DNA of 28,858 bases from Stentor coeruleus (taxonomy: Eukaryota > Ciliophora > Heterotrichea > Heterotrichida > Stentoridae), in assembly GCA_001970955.1 (NCBI GenBank), contig MPUH01000938.1:1-28858 (forward strand), given 5' to 3'. The notes beneath the pieces were generated by a model, which was not told the origin of the DNA, made no database searches, and saw only the letters and a program-made list of their open reading frames with translations. A program made the translations under genes and the position numbers. The stretch's first letter is position 1. Each line of letters begins with the position of its first letter. This document shows positions 7,087 to 16,601 of this stretch, piece by piece.

Positions 7087-8844
7087 ATGGAACAAGTCTT
7101 AATAATCTGCAACGAGGATCCTGAGTTAAGCAACCTCTTAGAAGACCATCCATTACTAATAAAATCCCTTGAAACAATTCCAAATCTCTCCACAGAACAT
7201 ATATTTTCCATATTAACCGCAGTAGAAAACGAAGTAAAATCTACCTAGGCTTATATCCTAACTCAAGAAATCGAAGATATAAAAATCGCAAAGGATTTCC
7301 CAAATCGTAAGTAACGAACAGAATCAATGGCTTTAGAAATCGAAGAACTTAAATCAATGTTAGTTAAAGAAAAAGAATATAACAATACCTTAAGCAATGT
7401 AAACTTTATATAGCAAATATCCAAATTAAGTATATGTCTTAATGAACTTGCTAATACAGTACAAGAAAGAAACCAATCAAAAGCATCTCAGATTATGAAT
7501 TTCACTATACTTGAAAAAGAAAACATTCAACTTAAAGAACAAGTGCAAAATCTTACTGAAGAAATTGATATATTAAAATATGAATTAAATACGAAAAATG
7601 ATATAAAAAATATTAGTTTTGGGATGTTTGAAGATCAAGTAAATTATTATGCTAATGAAAAACTTTCTGAGATTAGGAATAATATTACTATGAGAGCTTC
7701 TATAAATAATAGCAAAATTAAACCTTATAGTAAAATTGCTTTGATTATTTTGAAGCTTATTATGAATAATCATCAGCAAAATATTTTTCAAAAAGCGTTT
7801 AATCATTGGAAAATGTCTCTGTGTGAAAGGCCAAAATACCAAGAAAACTTAGAAACACAAGTAAGGTATAAATAGTTAAAACAGTCTTTTTTATATAGAA
7901 AAGAAAGTATTAATGAGCTTAAGACATCAAGCAAAAAGTATTTTTCTCAGTTAATCACGGCGATATCTTCTATAAACTACCAAAAACCTTTAGAAATCGA
8001 GCTTTCGCATTGTGAAATTTTTAAAGAATGGCTTGATTTACTCTTACAAGCATTAGAAAACAATTGTTCAGTTACTGAAGTATATGATAAATAGCTTAAT
8101 CTAAGCCACAATTCTTTATCAGATGAATGTGGTATGCTTATAGTCTCATGGCTTAAACAAGATAATTATTTAAAATGTCTGATACTTAGAAACAATAATT
8201 TTAGCGAAATGGTAACAAGTTCGCTTATTGAAGCAGTTTGTGCACAGAATTTGATTACTATGTTAGATGTAAGTGAAAATATTGTAAGTATTGAAAGTAT
8301 CAGTTATCTTATTCAAAATTCTGCGGCGATTAATGATTTGGTTATTGAAAATTGTGGATTAAGTGGAGAGGATATTAAGAAAGTAATGCATTTGGTTAAA
8401 ACTTCAGCAATAACAGGACTTTTTATATCTTATAATCCTATAGCAAAAGAAAATTTGAAAGGGATTTTAGAGCTTTTTACTCAAACACAGATGAAGAATA
8501 TTGGACTTTCTGGGCTACCTTTTGATGATGTGGATGTTAGGGAAATATGTCAAATGATAAATAGGAAACCTTATTTGGAAATACTTCACTTAGCCCATGT
8601 GGAGGTTTCTGAACAGGGAATGAGTCGTGTGCTTGATAGTTTATGCAAGCATGAAGACCTCAAGGAAATCGATCTTACAGGAACTTCACTTCATATTCCT
8701 CATGTATGTGTAGTTATAGAAACCTGCACATCTCTAAAAACCATAGTTCTTCGAGAAATAACAGTTTCTCCTAGAGATTATACATTCCTAGCTGAAACAA
8801 TTAAAAAGTCTCCTCAACTTGAAGTTTGCTTATTAGATAATTAG
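7087..8844 (+). CDS. Coiled-coil plus leucine-rich-repeat protein with five 15-nt introns
   Basis: A spliced product of about 560 residues. The continuous plus-strand frame is broken only by stops that fall inside 15-nt GT...AG segments at 7234-7248, 7307-7321, 7399-7413, 7861-7875 and 8080-8094; removing them gives one open frame from the ATG at 7087 to the TAG at 8842. The N-terminal half is helical and coiled-coil-like (about residues 60-140), followed by a KAFNHWKM stretch reminiscent of the W-containing motif of Sfi1/centrin-binding proteins. From about residue 305 on are RI-type leucine-rich repeats (VTELNLSHNSLSDE, LKCLILRNNNFSE, ITMLDVSENIVS, LEILHLAHVEVSE, LKEIDLTGTSLH). LRR domains of this kind bind other proteins; the partner is unknown. 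It is the most intron-rich gene in the window. Confidence 0.88.
7234..7248 (+). other. 15-nt intron 1 of LRR gene
   Basis: GTAAAATCTACCTAG, phase 0, between GAA and GCT. It contains an in-frame TAG; excision restores the frame. Confidence 0.88.
7307..7321 (+). other. 15-nt intron 2 of LRR gene
   Basis: GTAAGTAACGAACAG, phase 1, splicing C to AA (Gln). It contains an in-frame TAA and ends in CAG, unlike the other introns of this gene, which end in TAG. Confidence 0.82.
7399..7413 (+). other. 15-nt intron 3 of LRR gene
   Basis: GTAAACTTTATATAG, phase 0, with in-frame TAG. Confidence 0.88.
7861..7875 (+). other. 15-nt intron 4 of LRR gene
   Basis: GTAAGGTATAAATAG, phase 0, with in-frame TAG. 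Confidence 0.88.
8080..8094 (+). other. 15-nt intron 5 of LRR gene
   Basis: GTATATGATAAATAG, phase 0. The donor is GTAT, not GTAA. Excision joins VTE to LNLSHNSL, which restores a textbook LRR unit and so supports the splice. Confidence 0.88.
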
Positions 8845-9426
8845 CCCTTGCAATTTTCATTAAAATAACTAAAAATCTATTATTTAAACTAAACTTGCTG
8901 ATACTGAATCCATCTTACTTCAATAAAATAATTATAAACTCCTATTCCTAATCTCAAATATGTTAAATACCTTCTAATATATGCTCATCATTTATATATA
9001 GATAATTTTCCTTTAAGTAAATAAAAATTTTATGATTCTCATTATCCCATAAGTTTATTTTCTGTCTTAAAATTTATAATTATTTTTTATCACCATCTGA
9101 AAACCAGGATTATCATCACCTTAAAATATTCAGGTCCATTTATAAACTTATAGTATTAAAACTTAAAACTGAATTAATGTTTTCTTATCCACNTTTTTAT
9201 GATTCTCATTATCCCATAAGTTTATTTTCTGTCTTAAAATTTCTAATTATTTTTTATCACCATCTGAAAACCAGGATTATCATCACCTTAAAAATCTTCA
9301 GGTCCATTTATAAACTTATAGTATTAAAACTTAAAACTGAATTAATGTTTTCTTATCCACATCTTTATAAAAATCATTAATCCTATCACAAAACATATGC
9401 ATTTTTTCTTTTAGACACCGCCGTGC
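8845..9426. other. Convergent intergenic region
   Basis: This is the space between the convergent LRR and CFAP77 genes, mostly occupied by the N-linked duplication (9028-9362). The plus strand is C-rich and G-poor from right after the LRR stop, as expected for the 3' flank of the minus-strand CFAP77 gene. The small N-containing open frame here is not a gene. Confidence 0.6.
9028..9362. repeat. About 165-bp duplication around N at 9193
   Basis: The stretch from about 9028 to 9192 recurs from about 9195 to 9362, with a few differences (TTATAATT versus TTCTAATT; TTAAAATATTCAGG versus TTAAAAATCTTCAGG). The N marks a contig join; the mismatches may be sequencing errors or haplotype differences. 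Confidence 0.85.
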
Positions 9427-9530
9427 TCATCGACCTAATAACTCGATCACTCTGTCTAGAGCCTTTTTTCTTTTAGACACCGCCGTGCTCATCGACCTAA
9501 TAACTCGATCACTCTGTCTAGAGCCTTTAT
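9408..9530. repeat. 62-bp direct duplication at the CFAP77 3' end
   Basis: GACACCGCCGTGCTCATCGA begins at 9414 and again at 9476, a period of 62. No N separates the copies, but the size is like the other contig overlaps. Because 62 is not a multiple of three, it changes the predicted C-terminus of CFAP77. Confidence 0.75.
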
Positions 9531-10014
9531 TTTTAGTCGATTTAATATCTAAATAAATTTTATGCGTATTTAAAGCTGCCTCATTGGCATATTCATAGTT
9601 TATAACTTTATCAATAGGTGTACTTGGTCTATTAGCAATTCCAAAAATCAATGTATCAGGTGCTTTAAAATTTTTATTAAAAGAATAGCTTTTAGGCTTT
9701 CTTACAATACAGTTATAATTTTCTCTAAAATTTTTTACTTGTTTAGGTTTTGTAATATGATTACTAACACCAAGCTTATTAAGCTTTCTATAGTCTTTTT
9801 GATAATAAAAATTCCTAGTAGGTCTATGTATTTGCCAAGATGACATAATAGATCCTGCACCTTCAGAATCAGCTTTAAATTTATATCCATATGCATGTTC
9901 TGGAGAGGGGATATTTCTAGAACCTACCTTAGCTTTGCCTACTTCTGATCTAATTAGCAAGATGTTTTTGCTGTTGTTCAACATATCGTAGAATGAATGC
10001 TCTGATTGCTTCAT
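9427..10014 (-). CDS. CFAP77: Cilia- and flagella-associated protein 77
   Basis: About 195 residues. The conserved blocks of CFAP77 are present in order: an N-terminal ILLIRSEVGKAKVGSRNIPS, then PEHAYGYKFKADSEGAG, SSWQIH, and the signature LIFGIANRPSTPIDKVINYEY (human has FGI-x-x-RPSTP). CFAP77 sits in ciliary doublet microtubules at the outer junction in Tetrahymena, where it helps to hold the B-tubule. I take the ATG at 10014 because the 26 upstream codons, back to an ATG at 10092, are AT-rich and unlike the family; 10092 remains possible. The 62-bp duplication at the 3' end is out of frame. With one copy removed, the tail would read STAVSKRKNAYVL and stop near 9386 instead of at 9427. The real end is therefore uncertain. 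Confidence 0.85.
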   Translation of the reverse strand: MKQSEHSFYDMLNNSKNILLIRSEVGKAKVGSRNIPSPEHAYGYKFKADSEGAGSIMSSWQIHRPTRNFYYQKDYRKLNKLGVSNHITKPKQVKNFRENYNCIVRKPKSYSFNKNFKAPDTLIFGIANRPSTPIDKVINYEYANEAALNTHKIYLDIKSTKNKGSRQSDRVIRSMSTAVSKRKKALDRVIELLGR

Positions 10015-10737
10015 ATAATTATTACTAATCAACCAAAATCTTAATAAAAATTTTATTCTTAAAAAATTTCTCTTCTTTTTTGACCTAATCAAATAACCTT
10101 ATTGTTTACTAATTAAAACCTTTACTCCGAAGTTTAATTCTAATAAGAATATAACTTTATATCTTATACTATATTATTACAAACCAACAAGAATTAACTT
10201 AAAATATCCCAGTTTTATTTTTATTCTCCTAAAAACAATCCAAATCTCTATATTATACCCCTATAACTCTAACTTTAACCTGAATTTTAGTTTCTAAACC
10301 TATAAAAAAATACAATTATAAGTAAAATAACCTGTAAACTATATTTTTTATTATATATTTTCTATATATACAATTTTCCTATATATACAATTTCAGTTTT
10401 ACATAATTTTGTATATGGGAAATTCAATAAAGTAGTAAAATTATAAGCAGAAATTTGAAAGTTTTTACATCATATAAATACATAAATATTAGTATTTTAA
10501 AATTATTTTTATACACTTCCTAGTTTAAGTAAATTCGTTTTATATGATAGTTAATTTAGTTAAATTATAATACAACATAAAAACTCTACCTCAATTTATT
10601 AGTTTTTCCCATCTTGATTTAAATTTTATCTTTTAATAAATATAAACTCGTTGATGAAAACTTGAATATTTACTATTTTTACTTATAAATATGATAGCTT
10701 CCAGTAGACCAAAATCAAATAAATATTTAAATATCGA
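10015..10737. other. Divergent intergenic region, AT-rich
   Basis: About 720 bp between the divergent CFAP77 and coiled-coil genes. The only local structure I see is a 15-bp direct repeat, CTATATATACAATTT, at 10362-10376 and 10379-10393. No gene or RNA. Confidence 0.5.
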
Positions 10738-11406
10738 ATGAATAATTTCCTCAGTCATAAACGTGCAACTTCAAACACCCTTACAGGAATTCCAATGCAA
10801 CCTCTATTCAAGCAAGAAATAAAGTCAATAAGAGACAAAAAGAAATTGCAGGATCCAGATTATCCTGAAAATAACTCATCAAATAGCTTCCATCGTAGGT
10901 CTTTTTCAACATTATCTCAAAAAGCAGCCTTTGAGCCATCACCAAACCCTACACCTCCTCTAAAAACCCAAAAAGAATCAGAATTTCTAGGTCTTTTAAA
11001 TGCTGCTAGTACTTATTTTGATGAAATACAAAAAAACCCAATAGATTTTCCTCCATGTGAATTCGATAATCTCAAAGAACAGTTAGATAAAATATTAGAA
11101 GAAAATTCAATAATAAATCAAGATATAAAAGAACTACAACAAGAATATAAAGAAATGTTCGATATTCTTGAAGAACAAAAACATAATAAGGATTCTTTGG
11201 ATAAATCAATACAATCATTGAAAGTTTATAATGAAAGATTGGAATTAGATATTACTCAAGCTAATATGATGCTTAATAGTGTGAAGAATAGTTCGGTTAA
11301 TGGATTTATAAAGGATGGCACTGGAGTTTATCAACCTTCACCTGTGCCTATTAAATATAAACCTATTTCTAATAGGATGCATAGAGATAATACTTATAAA
11401 AGATAA
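10738..11406 (+). CDS. Coiled-coil protein of unknown function
   Basis: A 222-residue protein. The first 85 residues are polar, Ser/Pro-rich and probably disordered (with a Pro-rich stretch, PSPNPTPPL). Residues of about 105-190 form a coiled coil (LKEQLDKILEENSIINQ through LEEQKHNKDSLDKSIQSL). The end is short, basic and Pro-containing. The pattern suits a cytoskeletal or scaffold protein, but I recognise no family. The start is the first ATG after an AT-rich leader, codon bias drifts from C-rich to G/T-rich as in neighbouring genes, and the stop is TAA. Confidence 0.7.
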   Translation: MNNFLSHKRATSNTLTGIPMQPLFKQEIKSIRDKKKLQDPDYPENNSSNSFHRRSFSTLSQKAAFEPSPNPTPPLKTQKESEFLGLLNAASTYFDEIQKNPIDFPPCEFDNLKEQLDKILEENSIINQDIKELQQEYKEMFDILEEQKHNKDSLDKSIQSLKVYNERLELDITQANMMLNSVKNSSVNGFIKDGTGVYQPSPVPIKYKPISNRMHRDNTYKR

Positions 11407-11950
11407 TTGCTATGATTTTATAATATACTTTTAGACATACAAGGAGGATTTTGACTGGATATGTAGGAGAATATAGTGTGATGAAGATGTGTAGTAAAGA
11501 AATTATCTAAGATGTTTGGGTACTAAAACCCTAAAAACTCTTTACAAAACTATCTTTCTAACCACAAACTCAAAAAAAAATCATCATTTCTATCACAAAT
11601 TCCATAAATCTTAGCCTTATCCTATCCTTTCATTATCATCTTCACATCCCTTCTCCCTTCTCCAAACCCAAATCTCTCATCCACCTAAAACCAAACCTCC
11701 ACCATTCTTTCATCCCTCACACTTCCCACAAATTCCCAAAACCTTTACAAAACTCACACAAACTCTACCAAATCCTCAAATTCCCAAATCTCGACCCTCA
11801 CAACTTTTTTCCCCAAATCAATTTTTCTCCTATAAAAACCTTATCAAATCTACCTTTCCCAACCTTTAACCTAAATTCTTATTCCATAAATATATTTTTT
11901 CTCATATCCATCCTATTCAATATCAAACTCATCCTATATGTTGAATAAAT
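11407..11950. promoter_or_regulatory. C-rich, G-depleted upstream region of the carboxypeptidase gene
   Basis: From about 11540 to 11890 the plus strand is almost free of G: bases 11641-11700 contain 28 C and no G. It consists of short C/T/A words (CCCTTCTCC, CCACCT). There is no open frame. The same composition appears upstream of other genes on their coding strand, so I read it as a promoter/leader signature, although its function is unknown. Confidence 0.5.
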
Positions 11951-13390
11951 ATGAAGTGGCTGATATTGTTAGTCTCTATTATAGGATGTTTTTCAATCCG
12001 AGGGCTCAACAAAGCATCAGTAGAATCCATTCCAGGCTACACTTTAATGAATATAAGTGTACCAATTGACCATTATGCTCCGAATTCTCCAACATTCCAA
12101 ATGAGATATTATATACGTACTGATTACTATCAGCAAACAAAAAGTGGGCCAATATTCTTTTATTGTGGTAACGAAGGGGCAATCGAGATGTTTGTAAACA
12201 ATTCAGGGTATATAGACTTCCTAGCAAGCCAAGTGGACGCCATAGTTGTTTTTGCTGAGCACAGGTACTTTGGACAATCAATGCCATTCGGAAGCGCCAG
12301 CTTCCAAACCCCAAATAACGTCAAATATCTATCCCCACACCAAGCTTTAGCTGATTATGCTTATCTTCTTACTTATCTTAAAAGAGAATACTATGGTTTA
12401 CCTGTTATAGCTTGGGGAGGTAGCTATGGAGGTATGCTCGCAGCTTGGTTTAGAATGAAATTCCCACATTTAGTCGCTGGTTCCATCGCTTCTTCAGCTC
12501 CTATTTTCCATTTCAATGGCACAGTAGACCCTAATGAATTCAATCAAATTGTCACCCAACATTTCTCTGAAGTTGGTGGACCAGGATGTCCAGCAGTTAT
12601 TCGTACAGCTTTTCAATACTTAGAAGCAATGCGTTATAACAGTTCATATTATTACAATTTAGAACAATGGTTTAATACTTGTGAAGAAATCATCACATCA
12701 GATGATGTTTATAGTATAATGAATTGGCTTTACAATGCTTTTTCATATCTTGCTATGACAGATTATACATCACCAAGTAATTTCCTTCAAGTCCTTCCTG
12801 CTTATCCTGTAAGTTTAGCTTGTGGGAATATAACTCAAGTTGTTGATTTAACTGATTATGCACATGTGTTTGAATATGTAGCTAAAGGTGCTAATGTTTA
12901 TTATAATTCATCAGGAACACAAATGTGTAATGAATTGAATTTGACTATATCAGAAGGGAATTTAGGTGATGAAGGATGGGATTTTTTGGCTTGTACAACT
13001 TTGAGTATGCCAAGTGGAATGAATGGAGTTACTGATATGTTTTGGTATGAACCTTGGGACCAGCTTGCTTATGACTCATCTTGTTTACAGACTTGGGGTG
13101 AAGCTACGCAGGTTAATTATGCAGCTTTATGGTATGGAAATAGTTTGAATCAGACATATATACTTAGACATGCTTCAAATATATTGTTTAGTAGTGGATC
13201 TTTAGACCCTTGGCAATCTGGTTCGGTGCTTATGAATAGCAATCCTAATTTGGTGGCTTATGTTATGGAAGGTGGTGACCATCATTCGGATTTAAGAATG
13301 CCTGCTCTGAATGACCCCCCTGAAGTCGTTTCGGGAAGAGTTATTATTAAGCAGACTATTCAGTATTGGATCAACGGAACGATTTCTTAA
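11951..13390 (+). CDS. Serine carboxypeptidase, family S28 (PRCP/DPP7-like)
   Basis: A 479-residue secreted or lysosomal peptidase that cleaves next to proline, as in prolylcarboxypeptidase (C-terminal residue) and DPP7 (N-terminal dipeptide). It has an N-terminal signal peptide (MKWLILLVSIIGCFS). The family blocks are VPIDHYAP, FYCGNEG, FAEHRYFGQSMPFG, the nucleophile elbow WGGSYGGMLAAWFRMK (Ser158), SSGSLDPW (Asp419) and EGGDHHSDLRMP (His444 or 445), giving a complete catalytic triad. Several NxS/T sites suggest glycosylation. The length is normal and no intron is needed. PRCP and DPP7 activity cannot be told apart by eye. The gene is convergent with the 13993-15159 gene. Confidence 0.95.
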   Translation: MKWLILLVSIIGCFSIRGLNKASVESIPGYTLMNISVPIDHYAPNSPTFQMRYYIRTDYYQQTKSGPIFFYCGNEGAIEMFVNNSGYIDFLASQVDAIVVFAEHRYFGQSMPFGSASFQTPNNVKYLSPHQALADYAYLLTYLKREYYGLPVIAWGGSYGGMLAAWFRMKFPHLVAGSIASSAPIFHFNGTVDPNEFNQIVTQHFSEVGGPGCPAVIRTAFQYLEAMRYNSSYYYNLEQWFNTCEEIITSDDVYSIMNWLYNAFSYLAMTDYTSPSNFLQVLPAYPVSLACGNITQVVDLTDYAHVFEYVAKGANVYYNSSGTQMCNELNLTISEGNLGDEGWDFLACTTLSMPSGMNGVTDMFWYEPWDQLAYDSSCLQTWGEATQVNYAALWYGNSLNQTYILRHASNILFSSGSLDPWQSGSVLMNSNPNLVAYVMEGGDHHSDLRMPALNDPPEVVSGRVIIKQTIQYWINGTIS

Positions 13391-13992
13391 TTTAGTTACT
13401 AGTTTAGAATAGATTGGATTTTTTTAGGTTTTGTTGTAAGGTTTTTAGTATTAGCATGATTTCAGGATTAGAAATATGAGGGTATTATGTGTAGGTTTAA
13501 AGTTGAAGAAGATACTATTAAAGAAATATTTTAGTAAGTTTAATTAATACTAATGAATTAAGATATAGGTATCTGAAATTTATGGTACTAACACAAAAAG
13601 TAAAAACTTAAGAATTTCTTTCAGTACATTTATTCATTAAAATTAGTAAAATTGATAGAATACCACCTATAATTTAAAATCATATAACACAACATCCTTA
13701 CATAAAATATACATCATTCTTATGATCTTCCTTCCTATATTCAAGCAAATCATCAATTGTAAAAAACCTTAATTTACATAAAAATAAAAAACATTACAAA
13801 GATCCATTATATTTTCATCACACCACAACAAGCCCCAATTGAATTTTCTTCTATTATCAGTTCATCAATCATTATCTAACTATTAAATTACTCGCAATAT
13901 CAACCAAAAATCTAAAAAAAAAACCATCATTATCCTCTTCATACATAAAAACCTCAAAAAACCCAAATAGCCTAACTTAACCTTAAGATAAT
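13391..13992. other. Convergent intergenic region with a composition switch
   Basis: About 600 bp without a gene. Up to about 13610 the plus strand is G-rich and C-poor (13441-13500: 15 G, 2 C); beyond about 13625 it is C-rich and G-poor. The switch marks the border between the 3' flanks of the two convergent genes. Confidence 0.55.
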
Positions 13993-15159
13993 TTAACTAA
14001 TCAAATTCTTCTCCTTTCCATAAATTTCCAATTCTTCAACAACATTTTTCATGCTATCAGTTAAATCCTCCTTATTAATTCCAGCAAAATCTTTCAAAAA
14101 TGCTTTCCATACTTCTTGATTACTACACAAATCAAACTTGGAAAATCCCCAGAAAATCCTTACTTCTCTAAAAATAGAATTAGCCCTTGAAGTTTTCAAC
14201 ATAGTATCTCTTTTCTTGCAATATTCCTGTTCTAGCACAACCATAAAGTTCTTTCTATTCTCATTCTTTTTACTACTATCCAATCTACCATAGGCTCCAG
14301 ACAGCACAGCAAAATTAACAAATCTAATCTGACTCATAACTTCAAGAACAGATTTTTCAAAAATGTCTAAGTACTTGTCTTTTCCACCCAATATAATAGT
14401 TGATTCTAATAAATTGTATTTATATGGAGTACCAAAATTTGTAATAATCTCCAGTGATTTACTCAATAAAACTTCAAGAAAATCAGGGTTGATTGCTCTA
14501 AGTAATGAATGAACATTTAAGATTTTCATCAAGTCAATAGCTGTCATAGCATCAATGGTTGCCAAAGCGTTTTCTTTAAGTTTTTCATAAAACTTTTCAC
14601 TACCATATCTAGATTCACCAAAAGCTTTAAAAAGATCAGAAACTCCTCTAGCATTGAATTGGTGTTCTGGGTAAACTTCAGTCATGATTTTTTCTTCAAT
14701 CAAAAACCAAAGCTCGCTATTTTTTCTACCTGCGTTAGCAAAACTAACAGACATTGAAGGGAGATTTTCAGGATAAGCTGATTTATGTGCTGTATTTATA
14801 AAAGCAGACTCAAGAGAAGTCCATATTTCTTGATCTTTTACTCTTAAGATACTCAAATTTGAGATGAGTAGTAAAATATGATCTGGGCTCATTGTGGGGA
14901 TAAGAGGTGTTATTTTTTTTATAGACTCAACTACGATAGGATCATTTGCCCAGTGATGCTTAACTTCTTGATTTTTGTTGCTGGTGAAGAGGAAGAAATA
15001 GCCTCTGATAACCTTTGAAATTTTATCCAGTGTGTAGTTAGTCTCATCTTTGAGCACGGTTAGTGTCCTTTCAGGGTTGCCTGCATTTGATTCCTCACTA
15101 GCGTTCGAAGATCTATCTCTTGGCACTCTTGAGTAAGCTCTGCACAACCTGGACAACAT
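13993..15159 (-). CDS. Probable mitochondrial helical-repeat protein
   Basis: A 388-residue protein. The N-terminus MLSRLCRAYSRVPRDR is basic, with Arg, Ser and Leu and no acidic residue before position 15, as in a mitochondrial presequence. The rest is all-helical, with recurring units such as SPDHILLLISNLSILRVKD, WTSLESAFINTAHK, SMSVSFANAGRKNSE and ARGVSDLFKAFGESRYG. These resemble the short helical pairs of FASTK/RAP-type and other organellar RNA-associated repeat proteins, which are numerous in protists. I see no C-terminal RAP domain, so RNA binding is only an inference. The upstream region is C-poor and G-rich on the plus strand, fitting a minus-strand promoter. The stop is TAA. Confidence 0.7.
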   Translation of the reverse strand: MLSRLCRAYSRVPRDRSSNASEESNAGNPERTLTVLKDETNYTLDKISKVIRGYFFLFTSNKNQEVKHHWANDPIVVESIKKITPLIPTMSPDHILLLISNLSILRVKDQEIWTSLESAFINTAHKSAYPENLPSMSVSFANAGRKNSELWFLIEEKIMTEVYPEHQFNARGVSDLFKAFGESRYGSEKFYEKLKENALATIDAMTAIDLMKILNVHSLLRAINPDFLEVLLSKSLEIITNFGTPYKYNLLESTIILGGKDKYLDIFEKSVLEVMSQIRFVNFAVLSGAYGRLDSSKKNENRKNFMVVLEQEYCKKRDTMLKTSRANSIFREVRIFWGFSKFDLCSNQEVWKAFLKDFAGINKEDLTDSMKNVVEELEIYGKEKNLIS

Positions 15160-15571
15160 TTTTATATGTAAAATGACAGGCCATAATTAGATGATAAATA
15201 GCTTTGAACTTAGAAATTTTATTTGAGATTTGATGATTATAGGTTGGATGGGATGATAATATTTTGTCGGATTTGCTTAGAAGATAAGTCTGAGTTACTT
15301 TGGGTTGTTGGGTTTTGGTTTGGGAAGTATTTTTTCTGAGTTTTTGATGAAAATGATCGATAGGATAGTGATGAAGGTGTTTTTGAGATGAAAGGATTGT
15401 CTTTAGGGTTATGGAAATAACTGTAAGTAGGATTATTGGAATTTAGATAGAAATAGGAGGTTTATGATTTTTTTTTCGTTAAGTTGGGAAATTGTGAGAG
15501 TTTGGGCTTTTGAATGGTTATGTGGCTTTTTTAGATGAGATATGGATTTTTTATGTTTTGATAGGTTATTC

Positions 15572-15835
15572 ATGGGGATTTGATGTATATAAGTTTGGTT
15601 TATTGTAAAGTCTTATATCCTAAAACTTATAAAAATCTTCTAAAAACACCTTATAATTTATCCTTAAAACTAAGTCTTGTCTTCTAAGTTTTCTTCTATT
15701 AANTATGGGGATTTGATGTATATAAGTTTGGTTTATTGTAAAGTCTTATATCCTAAAACTTATAAAAATCATCTAAAAACACCTTATAATTTATCCTTAA
15801 AACTAAGTCTTGTCTTCTAAGTTTTCTTCTATTAA
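15572..15835. repeat. 131-bp duplication around N at 15703 (assembly artefact)
   Basis: The stretch 15572-15702 recurs from 15705, with one difference (AAAATCTTC versus AAAATCATC). A single N sits at the joint. Confidence 0.88.
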
Positions 15836-15977
15836 TATTTAACACTTTTAACTCAAAAATAAAAAGTCCCTCCTTCGCAAAACTCCATATCAAAAATGCT
15901 CAAAANATATTTAACACTTTTAACTCAAAAATAAAAAGTCCCTCCTTCGCAAAACTCCATATCAAAAATGCTCAAAA
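15835..15977. repeat. 71-bp duplication around N at 15906 (assembly artefact)
   Basis: Bases 15835-15905 and 15907-15977 are identical and separated by one N. Confidence 0.9.
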
Positions 15978-16103
15978 AGACTATTTTGGTTGTAATCTTC
16001 AATATAAATATATGGAAAAAACGATAAAAAATCTAAAATCCTCTCCAACTAAGTAAAAGATCAACAAGCAATAACCAAAAGCTAAAAATCCTTCAATCTC
16101 TTA

Positions 16104-16345
16104 TCAAATGCCACAATTAATATACCATTTTAAAGTCCTCTCGATATTCCTCCTCTCTAAAACGAAACCATGGAGCTTCTCATTCTTGGAACTAAACTCT
16201 GAAGGTCCTAATCCTCCTTCATCACCTAAAAAAAAAACCTAAACGTAGTCTCAGCTAAGCTTTCACATTTTTTACAAAAAAGGAAATATGCAAACTTTAC
16301 ATAGACAAATTTGAAGAAGTTAAAATCATCAAAAAATGTTTTCTA
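16104..16345 (-). pseudogene. Possible damaged minus-strand coding remnant
   Basis: On the minus strand an open stretch of about 40 codons (GDEGGLGPSEFSS, then NEKLHGFVLERRNIERT, ending LKWYINCGI) runs to a TGA at 16104-16106. It begins after a ten-base T run at 16228-16237. Upstream of the run another frame is open for about 36 codons and includes FCKKCESLAETTFR. One extra T would join them. Still further upstream is an in-frame TAG (16343-16345) that I cannot remove with a 15-nt intron. The composition (G-rich on the minus strand) suits a minus-strand 3' end. This could be a decayed gene, an assembly error or chance. No family recognised. Confidence 0.25.
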
Positions 16346-16601
16346 TAAACTCGTAGCACTGCAAGGCTTGCAACATAACAAAAAATAATAAAAATGGTAA
16401 AAATCAGGATTGAAATACATAAAAATTGTTGATATTAAATATTTTATTAGAATACAACCTTATAGTCATTATTTTGTTTATGTCATAAAAACTTGTAAAG
16501 ACAACATTTGATAAAGTGGTTAAATTTAAAGGGTACCCGAAGAAAACTATATTATTTTATGAGTTTCATAAGATTCTAACAGAAAGTAAGTAATTTATTA
16601 T

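Larger units (their letters stand above)
15160..16103. other. Long intergenic region with two N-linked duplications
   Basis: From 15160 to about 15600 the plus strand is G-rich and C-poor (15301-15360: 19 G, 2 C), as in the upstream flank of a minus-strand gene. After about 15620 it turns C-rich. Two N-linked duplications fill 15572-15977. No open frame or RNA seen. Confidence 0.55.

Noticed and set aside
7087..8844. In-frame TAG/TAA codons as evidence for a reassigned ciliate code
   Set aside because: All of these stops lie inside 15-nt GT...AG segments whose removal preserves the frame, and other genes in the window end cleanly at TAA, TAG and TGA at family-typical lengths.
9177..9380. 67-residue N-containing frame between the LRR and CFAP77 genes
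   Set aside because: It runs through the N-linked duplicated intergenic DNA, with AT-rich composition and no protein-like pattern.
12006..12314. Antisense frame inside the carboxypeptidase gene
   Set aside because: It is the complement of a strongly conserved catalytic protein.
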